A DNA stretch of 64,000 bases from Acidobacteriota bacterium (GTDB lineage Bacteria; Acidobacteriota; Terriglobia; Bryobacterales; Bryobacteraceae), in assembly GCA_005808475.1 (NCBI GenBank), contig SYLY01000273.1, forward strand, positions 35,196 through 99,195, read 5' to 3'. Below are positions 1-8,996 of this stretch, piece by piece. Position 1 is the first letter of the stretch; each line of letters starts with the position of its first letter. A program made the position numbers and the translations under genes. The notes below the pieces were generated by a model that was not told the DNA's origin, ran no database searches, and saw nothing but the letters and a program-made list of their open reading frames with translations.

Positions 1-245
1 CCGAGCACGCACGCCGAGCTCTCGGTCACCTTGTGGACCTCGAAGCTCTGCAGCGTGCGGGCCGCGTACAGCGGCGTGGACGCGTTCAGCGGAGAATAGG
101 TGAATCCGTAGACCTTGGCGGGGATTCCTCCCAGCGGAGCGCCTTCGTCCTCCGTCTTGACGGGCGCGACATCGTTCTTCGCCCGTAGCGTCTCGAACTG
201 GCGTTGAATATCGTCGCCGAGCGGCGCGGTTGTGACTTTGGACAT
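1..245 (-). CDS. Hypothetical protein, 5' part only (runs off left edge)
   Basis: An open frame starts with ATG at 245 on the minus strand and stays open for 81 codons to the window edge. The product begins MSKVTTAPLGDDIQRQFETL and continues with a fairly conserved-looking stretch, including FTYSPLNASTPLYAARTLQS, but I do not recognise a family. No signal peptide is visible. It is divergent from the dehydrogenase operon starting at 308, with 62 bases between the two start codons, so the promoters of both must lie there. The rest of the gene lies outside the window. Confidence 0.6.
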   Translation of the reverse strand, partial: MSKVTTAPLGDDIQRQFETLRAKNDVAPVKTEDEGAPLGGIPAKVYGFTYSPLNASTPLYAARTLQSFEVHKVTESSACVL

Positions 246-307
246 GTGCGGCTAACTTTTGATCATATCACCTCCGGACGTGGATCCCGCGGTATACTTC
301 CTTTTCC

Positions 308-1333
308 ATGTGGCAGGCTCGACTCTACGGCGCGGGCGATTTGCGATTCGAGGAAGCGCCCCTCGATAAGACGTTATCGCCGTCCGGCGTTCTGGTGGAG
401 ACCGATGTCTCGGCGCTTTCCACCGGCACCGACCTCGGCAACTACCAGGGCGATTCCACGTACGTCCCCGGCGCGCCCGATTATCCACGCTGGGTGGGAT
501 ATTCGAATTGCGGCATCGTCCGCGCGGCGGGCGGCGAGGTCCGTTCCGTGAGGCCAGGAGACCGTGTGTTCACCGCGCGGCCCCACTTGTCGGCGTTCGT
601 CGCGGAAGAGCGCGAGATCCTCGCCGTCGTCCCGGCCGCCGTTCCTTCCGAGCACGCGTCGCTGGCCTACTTGACGAACCTGGGTCTGCAGGCGCTGCGT
701 GTGTCCGGCTTCCAGCCTGGCGAGGATGTCGCGCTGATCGGGCTCGGAGTGATCGGGCTTTGCACGATTCCGCTGGCTCGCGCGATGGGCGCCGGACGCG
801 TCGTGGCGATCGCGAATTCGCCGGAGCGGGCCGCGGTGGCCGCCCGGCTCGGAGCGGACGAATGCATCGTGTCGAGCGGCCCGGAGGGGCGCCGGCGTCT
901 CGGCGAGGCGAGGGACAACCTGTGCGACATCGCCATCCTCACGGCGAACACGTGGGACGCCTACCGCGACGCGATGGAGATCGTGCGCAAGCGCGGCCGC
1001 GTGCCCATACTCGGGTTCCCGGGCCGCGGCCAGCCCGCGCCGGACTTCAATCCGTTGGCCGCCGAATGGATCTACCGCAAGCAACTCGGGCTGTTCGGCT
1101 CGGGTCTCAGCGCGGTGTCGGACGCGCCGCCGCATGAACTGCGCTTCAACCTGAAGCGCGAACTCGCCTACCTGGCCGGCCTCATGGCCCAAGGCAGGTT
1201 GGATTTCACGCCGGTGATTTCACACCGGTTCCCGGCGCGCCGCTTGCGCGAAGCCTACGACATCGCCGCCAGCCGCGACAAGAACTTCACCGCCGCCGTG
1301 TTCGACTGGTCCGAATTCCATCATGCCGAATAA
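308..1333 (+). CDS. Zinc-binding-type alcohol dehydrogenase (MDR superfamily)
   Basis: A 341-residue medium-chain dehydrogenase/reductase, normal in length for the family. The N-terminal GroES-like half contains ALSTGTDLGNYQG and the GDRVF turn. The Rossmann half has GLGVIGLCTIPLARAMGAG, the nucleotide-binding loop. The usual catalytic Cys and His-Glu zinc ligands of classical alcohol dehydrogenases are not evident, as is common in the zinc-binding dehydrogenases of sugar and secondary-metabolite clusters, so the substrate cannot be named. It is the first gene of a five-gene operon: its last 11 bases overlap the aminotransferase start at 1323. Family assignment is firm; the reaction is only NAD(P)-dependent oxidation or reduction. 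Confidence 0.85.
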   Translation: MWQARLYGAGDLRFEEAPLDKTLSPSGVLVETDVSALSTGTDLGNYQGDSTYVPGAPDYPRWVGYSNCGIVRAAGGEVRSVRPGDRVFTARPHLSAFVAEEREILAVVPAAVPSEHASLAYLTNLGLQALRVSGFQPGEDVALIGLGVIGLCTIPLARAMGAGRVVAIANSPERAAVAARLGADECIVSSGPEGRRRLGEARDNLCDIAILTANTWDAYRDAMEIVRKRGRVPILGFPGRGQPAPDFNPLAAEWIYRKQLGLFGSGLSAVSDAPPHELRFNLKRELAYLAGLMAQGRLDFTPVISHRFPARRLREAYDIAASRDKNFTAAVFDWSEFHHAE

Positions 1334-2645
1334 CCCAAAGTCCCTCGCGATTCTAGAGCACAACCGCCGCTTCATCCCGGGCGGAGTCGTATCGATCAAC
1401 CGCCACATCGCGCCGGAACTCGTCTTCGTCCGCGGCATGGGATCGCGGCTGTTCGACGCGGACGGCAATTCCTACATCGATTACCACGGGGCGTTCGCGC
1501 CTCATTTCCTCGGCCACAACGACCCCTACGTGACCGAAGCCGTGGTCCGCGTCCTGCGCGATGGGGCCAGTCTCTATGGTTCCGGCACGACCACGCTCGA
1601 AGGCCGGCTCGCGGAACTGATGTGCCAGGCGGTGCCGTGGATCGAGTCCGTCCAGTTGCTCAATACCGGCAGCGAGGCGACGTATCAGGCGTTGCGATTG
1701 GCGCGCGCGGTCACCGGCCGCGATCACATCGTCGTGATGCAGGGCGGCTACAACGGCTGGCACAACGACGTGGCGTGCAACCTGATGACGCCCCTCGCCG
1801 CCCTGGGACCTCGCGTGTCGCCAGGCGAGTATCCGTTCCTGCCGATCAGCTCCGGCATTCCGGAGGCGCATCGCACGCTGGTGCATCCCGTGAACTTCAA
1901 CGATCTCGATTCGGTGGCGCACGTGTGCGAGCGCTATCCGGTCGCTGGATTGATCACCGAGCCGGTCCTTCAGAACATCGGCGTGGTACACCCGAAACCG
2001 GGCTACCTCGATGGCCTCCGGAAACTGGCGGACAAGCACGGATTCGTCCTGATCTTCGACGAAGTGAAGACCGGCTTCCGGCACGCTCCCGGCGGATATG
2101 CGTCTATCGCCGGCGTGACGCCCGACGTCGCGGTGTACGGCAAGGCGCTAGCGAACGGATACCCCATGGCGGCGATCGCCGGAAAGCGCGATCTGATGAA
2201 CTGGTTCGCGCATCCGGAAGCTTCCAAGCGGGTTCTGCTCGCCGGCACCTACAACGCGCATCCCGTGCCCACCGCGGCCGCGATCGCGACAGTGGAACGC
2301 CTGCTCGAGAACGGCGGTGAAGTCTACCGGCGCGTGGAGGGGCTGGGACAGCGGATCGAGGCGGGCCTGCGCGCCGAACTCGATCGCGCGGGCGTTCGTT
2401 CGGTCATCGCCAGACAAGGCTCGGCGTTCTGCGTCTACTTCATGGATCATGCGCCCGTGGACTGGCACGACCTCGCCTCGCACCACGACGCGGCCCTCGA
2501 CGAGAAGCTGCGGCGCGAACTGATCGAACGCGGCATCTACTGGTTCCCGCTGCAAACCAAGCAGTGTTCCATCTCCGCCGCGCATTCAGAGGCGGATATC
2601 GACCGCACGGTGGCCGCGTTCGGCGAGTCGCTGAAGACCGTATGA
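1323..2645 (+). CDS. Class III aminotransferase, glutamate-1-semialdehyde aminomutase-like
   Basis: A 440-residue PLP enzyme of the class III (subgroup II) aminotransferase family. Visible features are the cofactor phosphate-binding region LLNTGSEATYQALRLARA (about residues 112-129), the FDEVKTGFR motif with Asp246, and the Schiff-base lysine in YGKALANG (Lys274). It resembles glutamate-1-semialdehyde 2,1-aminomutase, but it sits in a catabolic or modification-type operon rather than with haem genes, so a specialised aminotransferase is more likely. Its start overlaps the end of the MDR gene by 11 bases. Its TGA overlaps the ATG of the next oxidoreductase (ATGA at 2642), which suggests translational coupling. 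Confidence 0.88.
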   Translation: MPNNPKSLAILEHNRRFIPGGVVSINRHIAPELVFVRGMGSRLFDADGNSYIDYHGAFAPHFLGHNDPYVTEAVVRVLRDGASLYGSGTTTLEGRLAELMCQAVPWIESVQLLNTGSEATYQALRLARAVTGRDHIVVMQGGYNGWHNDVACNLMTPLAALGPRVSPGEYPFLPISSGIPEAHRTLVHPVNFNDLDSVAHVCERYPVAGLITEPVLQNIGVVHPKPGYLDGLRKLADKHGFVLIFDEVKTGFRHAPGGYASIAGVTPDVAVYGKALANGYPMAAIAGKRDLMNWFAHPEASKRVLLAGTYNAHPVPTAAAIATVERLLENGGEVYRRVEGLGQRIEAGLRAELDRAGVRSVIARQGSAFCVYFMDHAPVDWHDLASHHDAALDEKLRRELIERGIYWFPLQTKQCSISAAHSEADIDRTVAAFGESLKTV

Positions 2646-3682
2646 AGCAAATCGAAATCGCGATGCTCGGTTCCGGCTTCGTGGCCGAGTTCTACATGCA
2701 GGGACTCGCCAACGTCAATGGCCACCGGGTGGCGGTGAACTGGTCGCGTTCGCGAAGCCGCGCCGCCGCGTTCGCCGGGCGCTGGGGAATTCCGGAGTGC
2801 GAAACCGATATCGATAAAGTGATCGCGCGGGACGGCATCGATCTCTTCGTCATCGCGCTGCCGAACGAAGAGCATCTGCCCACCGCCCTGAAGCTGGCGG
2901 CCCGGCGCCGCAACCAGGTGTGCACCAAGCCGCTCGCGCGCGAACGGCGGGAGGCGAAAGCGATGCTCGCGGCGGCGGAGAAATCCGGCGCGATGCACGG
3001 ATACGCCGAGACCGAAGTGTTCTCGCCGTGCGTGGTGAAGGCGCGGGAGACCATCGAAGCCGGTGGGATCGGACGCGTGCTGTGGGTGCGGTCCCGCGAA
3101 TCGCACAGCGGCCCGCATTCTCCCCATTTCTGGGACGTCGAGAAGACGGGCGGCGGCGCCATGAACGACCTCGCCTGCCACTGCATCGAGGCGGCCCGCT
3201 ACTTCTTCGGCAAGGAAAACCGGGTGGTGGAGGTGATGGCGTGGGGCGCGAACCTGGTCCACGGCAAACGCACCAAGGGCGAGGACAACGCACTGCTCGT
3301 GCTGAAGTTCGAAAGCGGCGGGATCGGCCATTGCGAATTGAGCTGGACCACCAGGGGCGGCCTCGACCTGCGCAACGAGATCCACGGCTCCGAAGGATCG
3401 ATCTTCACCGACGTCACGCGAGGCACTCCGATCTCGTCGTTCACCGGCAAGTCGTCCGGCTACGTGATCGAAAAGGCCGACCTCGATTTCGGCTGGACGC
3501 GCCCCCTTCCCGAGGAGGCGTTCGCCTACGGGTATCAGGCGGAGATGCGCCATTTCGTCGAGTGCGCGCGCGCCGGCGTGGAGCCGCGCGAAACATATCG
3601 AGACGGTTACGTGGTGAACTGCATTCTCGACGCCGGCTACCGTTCCATGCACTCCAAGAAGTGGATTCGGGTGAAGTATTGA
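2642..3682 (+). CDS. Gfo/Idh/MocA family oxidoreductase (cytoplasmic)
   Basis: A 346-residue NAD(P)-dependent oxidoreductase. The N-terminus MLGSGFVAEFYMQ supplies the dinucleotide-binding glycine loop, CTKPLA is the equivalent of the family's EKP motif, and GGGAMNDLACHCIEAARYFFG is the typical substrate-side helix with the conserved histidine. The start ATG at 2642 overlaps the stop of the aminotransferase. The frame is open upstream to 2564, but the overlap and the position of the Rossmann motif favour 2642. There is no signal peptide, unlike the Tat-exported relative at 20940. Its TGA overlaps the TTG start of the SDR gene that follows. Substrate unknown, probably a sugar, inositol or related polyol derivative. 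Confidence 0.87.
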   Translation: MKQIEIAMLGSGFVAEFYMQGLANVNGHRVAVNWSRSRSRAAAFAGRWGIPECETDIDKVIARDGIDLFVIALPNEEHLPTALKLAARRRNQVCTKPLARERREAKAMLAAAEKSGAMHGYAETEVFSPCVVKARETIEAGGIGRVLWVRSRESHSGPHSPHFWDVEKTGGGAMNDLACHCIEAARYFFGKENRVVEVMAWGANLVHGKRTKGEDNALLVLKFESGGIGHCELSWTTRGGLDLRNEIHGSEGSIFTDVTRGTPISSFTGKSSGYVIEKADLDFGWTRPLPEEAFAYGYQAEMRHFVECARAGVEPRETYRDGYVVNCILDAGYRSMHSKKWIRVKY

Positions 3683-4383
3683 TCCTGCTGGTGACGGGCG
3701 CGACGGGAATCGCGGCGGCCGCGGCGGAACTGGCGCGCGCCCATGGCTCCACCGTGTTCACCGCCGCGCTGAGCGGCCCGGCCGATCTCGCCGTCGATCT
3801 GACCGAACCCGGGGCCGCGGACGAAGCGGTGCGGCTGTGCGTGCACCGGTACGGCCGGCTGGACGCGGTGCTCGCCTGCGCCGGCGCTAGCGGGCGTAAA
3901 TGGGGCGACGGGCCTCTGCACGAGTGCACGGACGAGGGCTGGTCTCGCACCATCGACGTCAACCTGACCTCCGCGTTTCGAACCTGCCGCGCCGCGGTCC
4001 GGCGGATGCTCGAACAGGGTGGAGGCGGCGCCATCGTGCTGGTGGGCAGCGTGCTGGCACTATCGCCGAAAGCGCCGGAGTTTTCCACCCACGCCTACGC
4101 GGCGGCCAAGGGCGGGCTGTTGTCGCTGTCGCGATCGATGGCCGCGCACTACGCGGGCGACCGGATTCGCGTGAACTACCTGGCGCCCGGGCTCACCCGC
4201 ACACCGATGACGGAACGAACCCAAGCCGATCCGGCGGCAATGGCGTTCGCGCGCGCCAAGCAGCCGCTGAGCGGTGGGATGCTGGAAGCGGACGAGGTGG
4301 CGCGTGCCGCGTGGTATCTGCTGACGGCCGAGTCCGTCACCGGCGCGGTGCTCGGGGTGGACGGAGGCTGGAGCGTCTCATGA
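3679..4383 (+). CDS. SDR family oxidoreductase
   Basis: A classical short-chain dehydrogenase of 234 residues when read from TTG at 3679. That codon overlaps the TGA of the preceding gene (TTGA), matching the overlap style of the whole operon; GTG at 3691 would cut into the cofactor motif. The cofactor loop is VTGATGIAAAA. The catalytic serine lies in VGSVLAL (Ser124) and the YxxxK pair in HAYAAAKGG (Tyr140, Lys144). The C-terminus TGAVLGVDGGWS is typical of classical SDRs. Its stop overlaps the ATG of the MetE-like gene at 4380. Substrate unknown. Confidence 0.87.
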   Translation: MILLVTGATGIAAAAAELARAHGSTVFTAALSGPADLAVDLTEPGAADEAVRLCVHRYGRLDAVLACAGASGRKWGDGPLHECTDEGWSRTIDVNLTSAFRTCRAAVRRMLEQGGGGAIVLVGSVLALSPKAPEFSTHAYAAAKGGLLSLSRSMAAHYAGDRIRVNYLAPGLTRTPMTERTQADPAAMAFARAKQPLSGGMLEADEVARAAWYLLTAESVTGAVLGVDGGWSVS

Positions 4384-5408
4384 AGGAACGTCCGTTGCGG
4401 ACCACCGTGGTCGGCAGTTATCCCTTCCCCGGCTGGCTCGAATTCGCGTCGGCGCGGCTGCCGGAGTTCGGCCCGGACGACATCGCCGAAATGCGCGACG
4501 ATGCCGTGATCGCGGCCGTCCACGATCAGGTGGCGGCGGGGCTCGACGTTATCACCGACGGCGAGCAGACTCGCCTCGACTTCAATCTGTCGTTCTACGG
4601 ATATCTCGCCGGCATCGACCGCGAGGCCGATCCGCCGCGCCGGTTCGGTCCTCCCGCCCACGACCAGCGCGGACGCCACCGCATCGCCGGAGAACTCGCC
4701 GCGCCGCGCGGCTTGGGCGTGGTGGAGGAGTTCCAGCGCTTGAAGCGGCTCGCGCCTCCCGGGCCGGTCCTGAAGGCGAGCGTTCCCGGTCCGTATACTC
4801 TGAGCGGCCGGCTGATTCCGAACGCGGACTACCCGGATCGTTGGGCCGTGGCCGAGGCGTTATTGCCGCTGGTGGCCGCGGAACTGGAAGCGCTGGTGGC
4901 GGCCGGTTGCGGCGAGATCTGCGTCGACGAGCCGTCGATGTCCTGCTACGCGCACCGCGAGGATCCGGCGCGTTTCGTGGATATCTTCAATCGCACGGTG
5001 GCGCCGGTGGCGGGCCGGTGCCGCCTCGGGACGCATCTGTGCTTCGGCAACTTCAAGGCGAGAGCCGTGGGTCCGCGCCGCTACGCGCCGATGTTCCCCG
5101 CGTTCCTCGATCTCGCCGTGGACGAGATTCACCTCGAGATGGCGAGCCGCGAGTTCGCCGAGATCGAAGTGGTCGAGCGTGTGGCGGAAACCAAGGACGC
5201 GGTGGTAGGAATCGTCGATGTGAAGAGCTACTACATCGAGCCGCCGGAAGAGATCGAGCGCCGCATCCGCATGTGTCTTCGCCACGCGCCCGCCGAGAGG
5301 CTGGGATTCGCGCCGGATTGCGGACTCAGCCAAACCGCGCGCTGGGCAGCCCGGCAAAAGCTGCGGAACATGGTGGAAGGCGCCCGCCGCGCGCGGGAGG
5401 CCTGCTAA
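4380..5408 (+). CDS. MetE C-terminal-domain-like methyltransferase
   Basis: A 342-residue protein corresponding to the C-terminal catalytic barrel of cobalamin-independent methionine synthase, without the N-terminal duplicate domain. It has TVVGSYPFP at the start, DGEQTRLDF, and apparently all the zinc/homocysteine ligands: His219 and Cys221 in THLCFGN, Glu253 in HLEMASRE, Cys314 in APDCGLSQTARW. An intact zinc thiolate site predicts methyl transfer to a thiol. Stand-alone versions use methyl donors other than folylpolyglutamate, or act in catabolic demethylation. The ATG overlaps the SDR stop (ATGA). It is the last gene of the operon and abuts the convergent Uma2 gene with no spacer. Confidence 0.85.
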   Translation: MKERPLRTTVVGSYPFPGWLEFASARLPEFGPDDIAEMRDDAVIAAVHDQVAAGLDVITDGEQTRLDFNLSFYGYLAGIDREADPPRRFGPPAHDQRGRHRIAGELAAPRGLGVVEEFQRLKRLAPPGPVLKASVPGPYTLSGRLIPNADYPDRWAVAEALLPLVAAELEALVAAGCGEICVDEPSMSCYAHREDPARFVDIFNRTVAPVAGRCRLGTHLCFGNFKARAVGPRRYAPMFPAFLDLAVDEIHLEMASREFAEIEVVERVAETKDAVVGIVDVKSYYIEPPEEIERRIRMCLRHAPAERLGFAPDCGLSQTARWAARQKLRNMVEGARRAREAC

Positions 5409-6008
5409 CTAACGCGAAAGCGTCAAGCTCGCGGAAGGCGCGGCCAATGGGCTCACCGGCTCGTTGGCGCGATAAACGGTCAGCGAACGGTAGTAGCCGT
5501 CCGCGGGGTCGCGGTGGACGATAATGCGGCGCGTCCGGACGTCGAGGACCCAGTAGTCGGCGATTCCAGCCCGCGCATAGAGATCGGCTTTCGTCGAGGT
5601 GTCGAATCCGAGAGTCGAGTCCGACACCTCGGCCAGCAGTACGATGTCCGGCGCCGCCGGATGACGGTCGACGAAGTGCTCGGCTGCCGTCGTGGTCACG
5701 CAAATGTCCGGCTCGGGCAGGGAAGTAGGATTGTCCTCGGGCGTCACATCGATTGTCCCCTGCACGCGAACGCGGTAAACGCCGAACAGTTCGGCCAAGC
5801 GGCCGGCGAGCAACGTAACCAAGGCCGGATGCGGAGGATTCTCGCCGGTCTTGTCGATCAGCTCTCCCCGGATCAGTTCATGCCGTTGCCCATCGAACGC
5901 CCCTGCTCCAAGCAGAGTGAAGTAATCGGTACGAGTCCAATGCCTCCGCTTCATCCGGGATGGCGGCGCATCGAGTGCGTCGCGCAAGATGGCCAATGGC
6001 ATCGGCAA
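5409..6008 (-). CDS. Uma2 family endonuclease (DUF820)
   Basis: A 199-residue protein of the Uma2/DUF820 restriction-endonuclease-like fold. The nuclease core is visible as LPEPDICV (the PD element) and AEVSDSTLGFDTSTKADLYA (Glu and Lys of the D-ExK site). Members are abundant in cyanobacteria, planctomycetes and acidobacteria, and their biological role is largely unknown. The gene lies 18 bases downstream of csm5 on the same strand, so it is probably co-transcribed with the type III-A CRISPR genes. It has no CARF or other nucleotide-sensing domain. Its TAG directly abuts the end of the convergent MetE-like gene. Confidence 0.85.
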   Translation of the reverse strand: MPMPLAILRDALDAPPSRMKRRHWTRTDYFTLLGAGAFDGQRHELIRGELIDKTGENPPHPALVTLLAGRLAELFGVYRVRVQGTIDVTPEDNPTSLPEPDICVTTTAAEHFVDRHPAAPDIVLLAEVSDSTLGFDTSTKADLYARAGIADYWVLDVRTRRIIVHRDPADGYYRSLTVYRANEPVSPLAAPSASLTLSR

Positions 6009-6026
6009 TTGTACCGGATGCGCCGC

Positions 6027-7154
6027 TTATCCGAACCGGACGAGCACCCAACCCGGGAGCGCCGCGGGACGGTCGTTCAGGAACACGATCCGCCGGGTCT
6101 TCGGGAACGGCAGGCCGGTCCGAATCGCGCGCGAGTAGTACGCCTGCGTGCGCAGAACCTCGCGATATGCCTCGTCCTCGACCTTGGGCCACGCCGTCTT
6201 GCCCAGCAGTCCCGTGCCCCAGCCGAGCGCCACAAGGCACGCTTCGCCGGACTCGCGGATCTCCGCCAGGCGGCCCTGCAAGCCGGCCACCGACGCAGCC
6301 ACTTCTTCGAGCCCCGCCGCGGCCGCGTACCGCGCGTGATTGTCGAGCGCGATGGCCGCGTACGCGTTCGCCGCTTCGGCCACTTGCCGGACGCCGACCG
6401 TGTCGCGCCAGTGCAGCCCCTTCATCGTCTCGGCCTCGCCGTAGAACGCGCGCTCCACGATGCGGCCCTCGAATACCGTGCCCGGCATCGCCATCTCAGC
6501 GAACGTCGAACTGGAGCCGTACTTCCAGCCGAGCCCCGGCTTGCCGCCTGGAGCGCCCGTCAATGCCGCCACGCGCAGCATGAACACCTTCAGAAACGAG
6601 CGGTCCACCGTAGCGGAATCGGAAATGGGCAACGCCTTGAATTGATCGCCGTAGCCGGCGCGGCTGTCCCGCGATAACGCGCGATGCTCGGCCGCTTCCG
6701 CCGGACGGCGCGAGGGCCGCTCTCCGCCCATGGATTCCTTCACGAACGATAATGTTTTATCGTCGATGCGCGCCGCCACCACGGCGGTCCGCAACGCGCC
6801 CCGCAAGGCGCTGCCAGGCAGATAAGGACCGTGAGGCGAAGTGGAAAAGCAGGGGATATGGCAGTCGTCCGCGTGCTGACGCTCCCACTGTCTCGCGCAC
6901 GACGGGTGCTCGAACGCGATGCGCCGGCCCGCGTAATTCTGCGCGAACCCGCCCCAGTTGGTGAAGTCGAGCTTGTCGGCTTTCTTGATCTGCAGCAGGT
7001 AGCTGTCGAGCCGCGGACCGCGGGAGAGCAGCCTGAAGATGCGCTCCTGATCGAGCACGTTGACCTGATCGCGCCAGACCATGTAGTCGACCGGCGACAG
7101 TTCCGAGCCGTCGCCGGCAAGCAGCGGAGTGAGCGCTTCCACCCGGTAGTTCAT
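6027..7154 (-). CDS. csm5: Type III-A CRISPR RAMP protein Csm5
   Basis: A 375-residue RAMP protein that caps the crRNA 3' side of the Csm complex. The start ATG at 7154 overlaps the csm4 stop (ATGA); a longer frame exists upstream but lies inside csm4. Recognition rests on the N-terminal YRVEALTPLLAGDG, the RAMP motif PYLPGSALRGALRTA at about residues 105-120, and a C-terminal block (GLPFPKTRRIVFLND, then GWVLV) typical of Csm5. It is last of the csm genes and is followed 18 bases later by the Uma2 gene. In characterised systems Csm5 helps mature the crRNA 3' end by recruiting host nucleases. Confidence 0.85.
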   Translation of the reverse strand: MNYRVEALTPLLAGDGSELSPVDYMVWRDQVNVLDQERIFRLLSRGPRLDSYLLQIKKADKLDFTNWGGFAQNYAGRRIAFEHPSCARQWERQHADDCHIPCFSTSPHGPYLPGSALRGALRTAVVAARIDDKTLSFVKESMGGERPSRRPAEAAEHRALSRDSRAGYGDQFKALPISDSATVDRSFLKVFMLRVAALTGAPGGKPGLGWKYGSSSTFAEMAMPGTVFEGRIVERAFYGEAETMKGLHWRDTVGVRQVAEAANAYAAIALDNHARYAAAAGLEEVAASVAGLQGRLAEIRESGEACLVALGWGTGLLGKTAWPKVEDEAYREVLRTQAYYSRAIRTGLPFPKTRRIVFLNDRPAALPGWVLVRFG

Positions 7155-8155
7155 GCGTTGCCTCGCCACGGCAGCGGCACCGACAAGGCGAACCCGGCCC
7201 GGTACACCGGGTGCGGGAAGCCGGCGGGCGCGACATCGGGCGCGGCGCCCACGGGCGCTTCCCCGGCCAGAAGGACCGAGCCTTCGCGCACCATTCGCAC
7301 CGTCTTCTTCAAATCTCCCGAGCCCGCCGCGCTTTCGATGCGGCCGCCGCGTTCCACCAGTTCGTACGAGCCCCGCTTCCAATCGATGCGATCGGTGGCG
7401 GCGGGACTCAGCAGGGACAGCAGCCAATAGGCCGGCGCGCCCTCCGACGACGCGTGAGCGCCGCGTCCGCCCAGCAGCATGTGCGCCAGCGAGCCACGCT
7501 TGGTCTCCGCGATTTCGAAGTGGCCCCAGCCCTGCGACCGTTCGCCGCCAATGCCGCTGTCGCCCAGCAGCCGCAACGCGCATTCCACGCGATCGGCCCA
7601 CGTCTCATCCGCCGCGTCGATCGCGCACCACAGCCCCGCGTCCTCGCCGAACTCGAGGCACGCGGATTGATGCGGCAGCGTGACGCCGTGATCGGCGCGG
7701 TCCACCGCCGCGTGGGATCGCAGGGAGACGCGGAACGGACTGGTGCGCTTGCGTCCCTTGCGAATCAGGCACTCGCTATAGCTGTCCACGTCCCACTGAT
7801 CCTCGTTGAAAGGCTGTCCCGCGGCGAGCCAGCCCACCAAATAGGAAGGCAGCAGCCGGGCGCCGGACGCGCGTAGTTTCGAGGTTCCCGGAGGCGGCCA
7901 CAAGTGCCCGGGAGCGGGCGCGAACAGCGCGTCTTCCTGCCATGGAAACAACGAGCCCAGTCGAACCGCGGGCTCGGCGGCGCGCGCCGTCGCGTCGAAC
8001 CATTCTTCGCGCCAGCCCAGCCGGTCCATCGCGGACGATACGGCGGAGTACAGCGTGTCGCTGTGGCACACGCGGTCCACGCGATCGCGCGCGCCGGACG
8101 ACGGACCCAGCCGCCAGGGCCCGGCGGGCCGCAGCTTGAACACGCGGGCGGCCAT
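7151..8155 (-). CDS. csm4: Type III-A CRISPR RAMP protein Csm4
   Basis: A 334-residue RAMP protein. In Csm complexes Csm4 binds the 5' repeat-derived tag of the crRNA and holds Cas10. The glycine-rich loop DSGIGGERSQGWGHFE, at about residues 195-210, is the family hallmark, and the N-terminal VFKLRPAGPWRLGPSSG is typical of Csm4. It starts 4 bases after the end of csm3 and overlaps csm5 by 4 bases, so the operon is translationally coupled. No truncation or missing motif is apparent. Confidence 0.85.
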   Translation of the reverse strand: MAARVFKLRPAGPWRLGPSSGARDRVDRVCHSDTLYSAVSSAMDRLGWREEWFDATARAAEPAVRLGSLFPWQEDALFAPAPGHLWPPPGTSKLRASGARLLPSYLVGWLAAGQPFNEDQWDVDSYSECLIRKGRKRTSPFRVSLRSHAAVDRADHGVTLPHQSACLEFGEDAGLWCAIDAADETWADRVECALRLLGDSGIGGERSQGWGHFEIAETKRGSLAHMLLGGRGAHASSEGAPAYWLLSLLSPAATDRIDWKRGSYELVERGGRIESAAGSGDLKKTVRMVREGSVLLAGEAPVGAAPDVAPAGFPHPVYRAGFALSVPLPWRGNA

Positions 8156-8159
8156 GGCG

Positions 8160-8996
8160 CTATTGAGAGAGCTTTCCCGAAAGTTCGGCGTCGTTGGCCA
8201 GCAGTTGCAGCGCGGTGACGTCGCCCGCGGCCAGCAGTTCCGCCTCGGCGGCTCCGGCGGAATAGAAGGAACGGCCGCGCCAGCGCAGCTTCAGGTTGGC
8301 GAACCGCACGCGGCCGCTTCCCCTGGATCCGCCCCCGCCAAGCGTGTCGTCCTCGAGCAGCCGCAGCCCTTCGGCCACGCGCGCCAGCAGCGCCTTGTCT
8401 TCCTCGCACAGGATGTCGAGCACCATGCGGACCTGGAACCGCGCGCCCGCCGGCACGCGTTCGAGAGTTCGAGGACTCGCTTGGCTGGTGATGCGGTCGA
8501 TCGCGTTCTCGCTCTTCACCTCGGTGAGTTCGTCGTCGAGATTCTCGCGCATCTGCGCCGTGATGCTGGCGCCGTCGAGCGGGGCGTCGTAGACGGTGAG
8601 CCGCGCGGGCGTCGCTCTTGTGGTCTCGATGTCGCCACCGGTAACCCGTTCGAGCTTCAGCGGACTCCGTCCGAACAGCAGGCAGACTTCGTCGTCGGGC
8701 CGGTTGCTCTGGTGGATGCGGACCTCCTGGCCCCGGCGCTTGGACACGAACACCATTTCCGGCGGAATGGCGAGTCCGTGGGCCTGTTCGAGGAGCGCCC
8801 GGATGCGGCCGCGGAGCGAACTGCCCGGTACGTAGGGCCGGCCGAACGCGTCCTTGACCACGGGATTATCGGCCCCGCCGATCTCGAGCGAGCCCTTGCC
8901 GGCGCCGACGTGGAGGCCGGTTTCGCAGTGCAACTCGGCGTCCAGCAGCAGTTTTCCAATGAGCTTCAGCTCGGTTTGCGCGGTATGCGAACTCAT
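8160..8996 (-). CDS. csm3: Type III-A CRISPR RAMP protein Csm3 (backbone nuclease)
   Basis: A 278-residue RAMP protein that in Csm complexes forms the helical backbone and cuts target RNA every six bases. The segment IGGADNPVVKDAFGRPYVPG contains Asp43, at the place of the catalytic aspartate of characterised Csm3 proteins, and is followed by SSLRGRIRALLE. The C-terminal glycine loop LGGGGSRGSGRVRF is also present. The enzyme therefore looks competent for target-RNA cleavage. It lies 9 bases after csm2 and 4 bases before csm4. Confidence 0.9.
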   Translation of the reverse strand: MSSHTAQTELKLIGKLLLDAELHCETGLHVGAGKGSLEIGGADNPVVKDAFGRPYVPGSSLRGRIRALLEQAHGLAIPPEMVFVSKRRGQEVRIHQSNRPDDEVCLLFGRSPLKLERVTGGDIETTRATPARLTVYDAPLDGASITAQMRENLDDELTEVKSENAIDRITSQASPRTLERVPAGARFQVRMVLDILCEEDKALLARVAEGLRLLEDDTLGGGGSRGSGRVRFANLKLRWRGRSFYSAGAAEAELLAAGDVTALQLLANDAELSGKLSQ

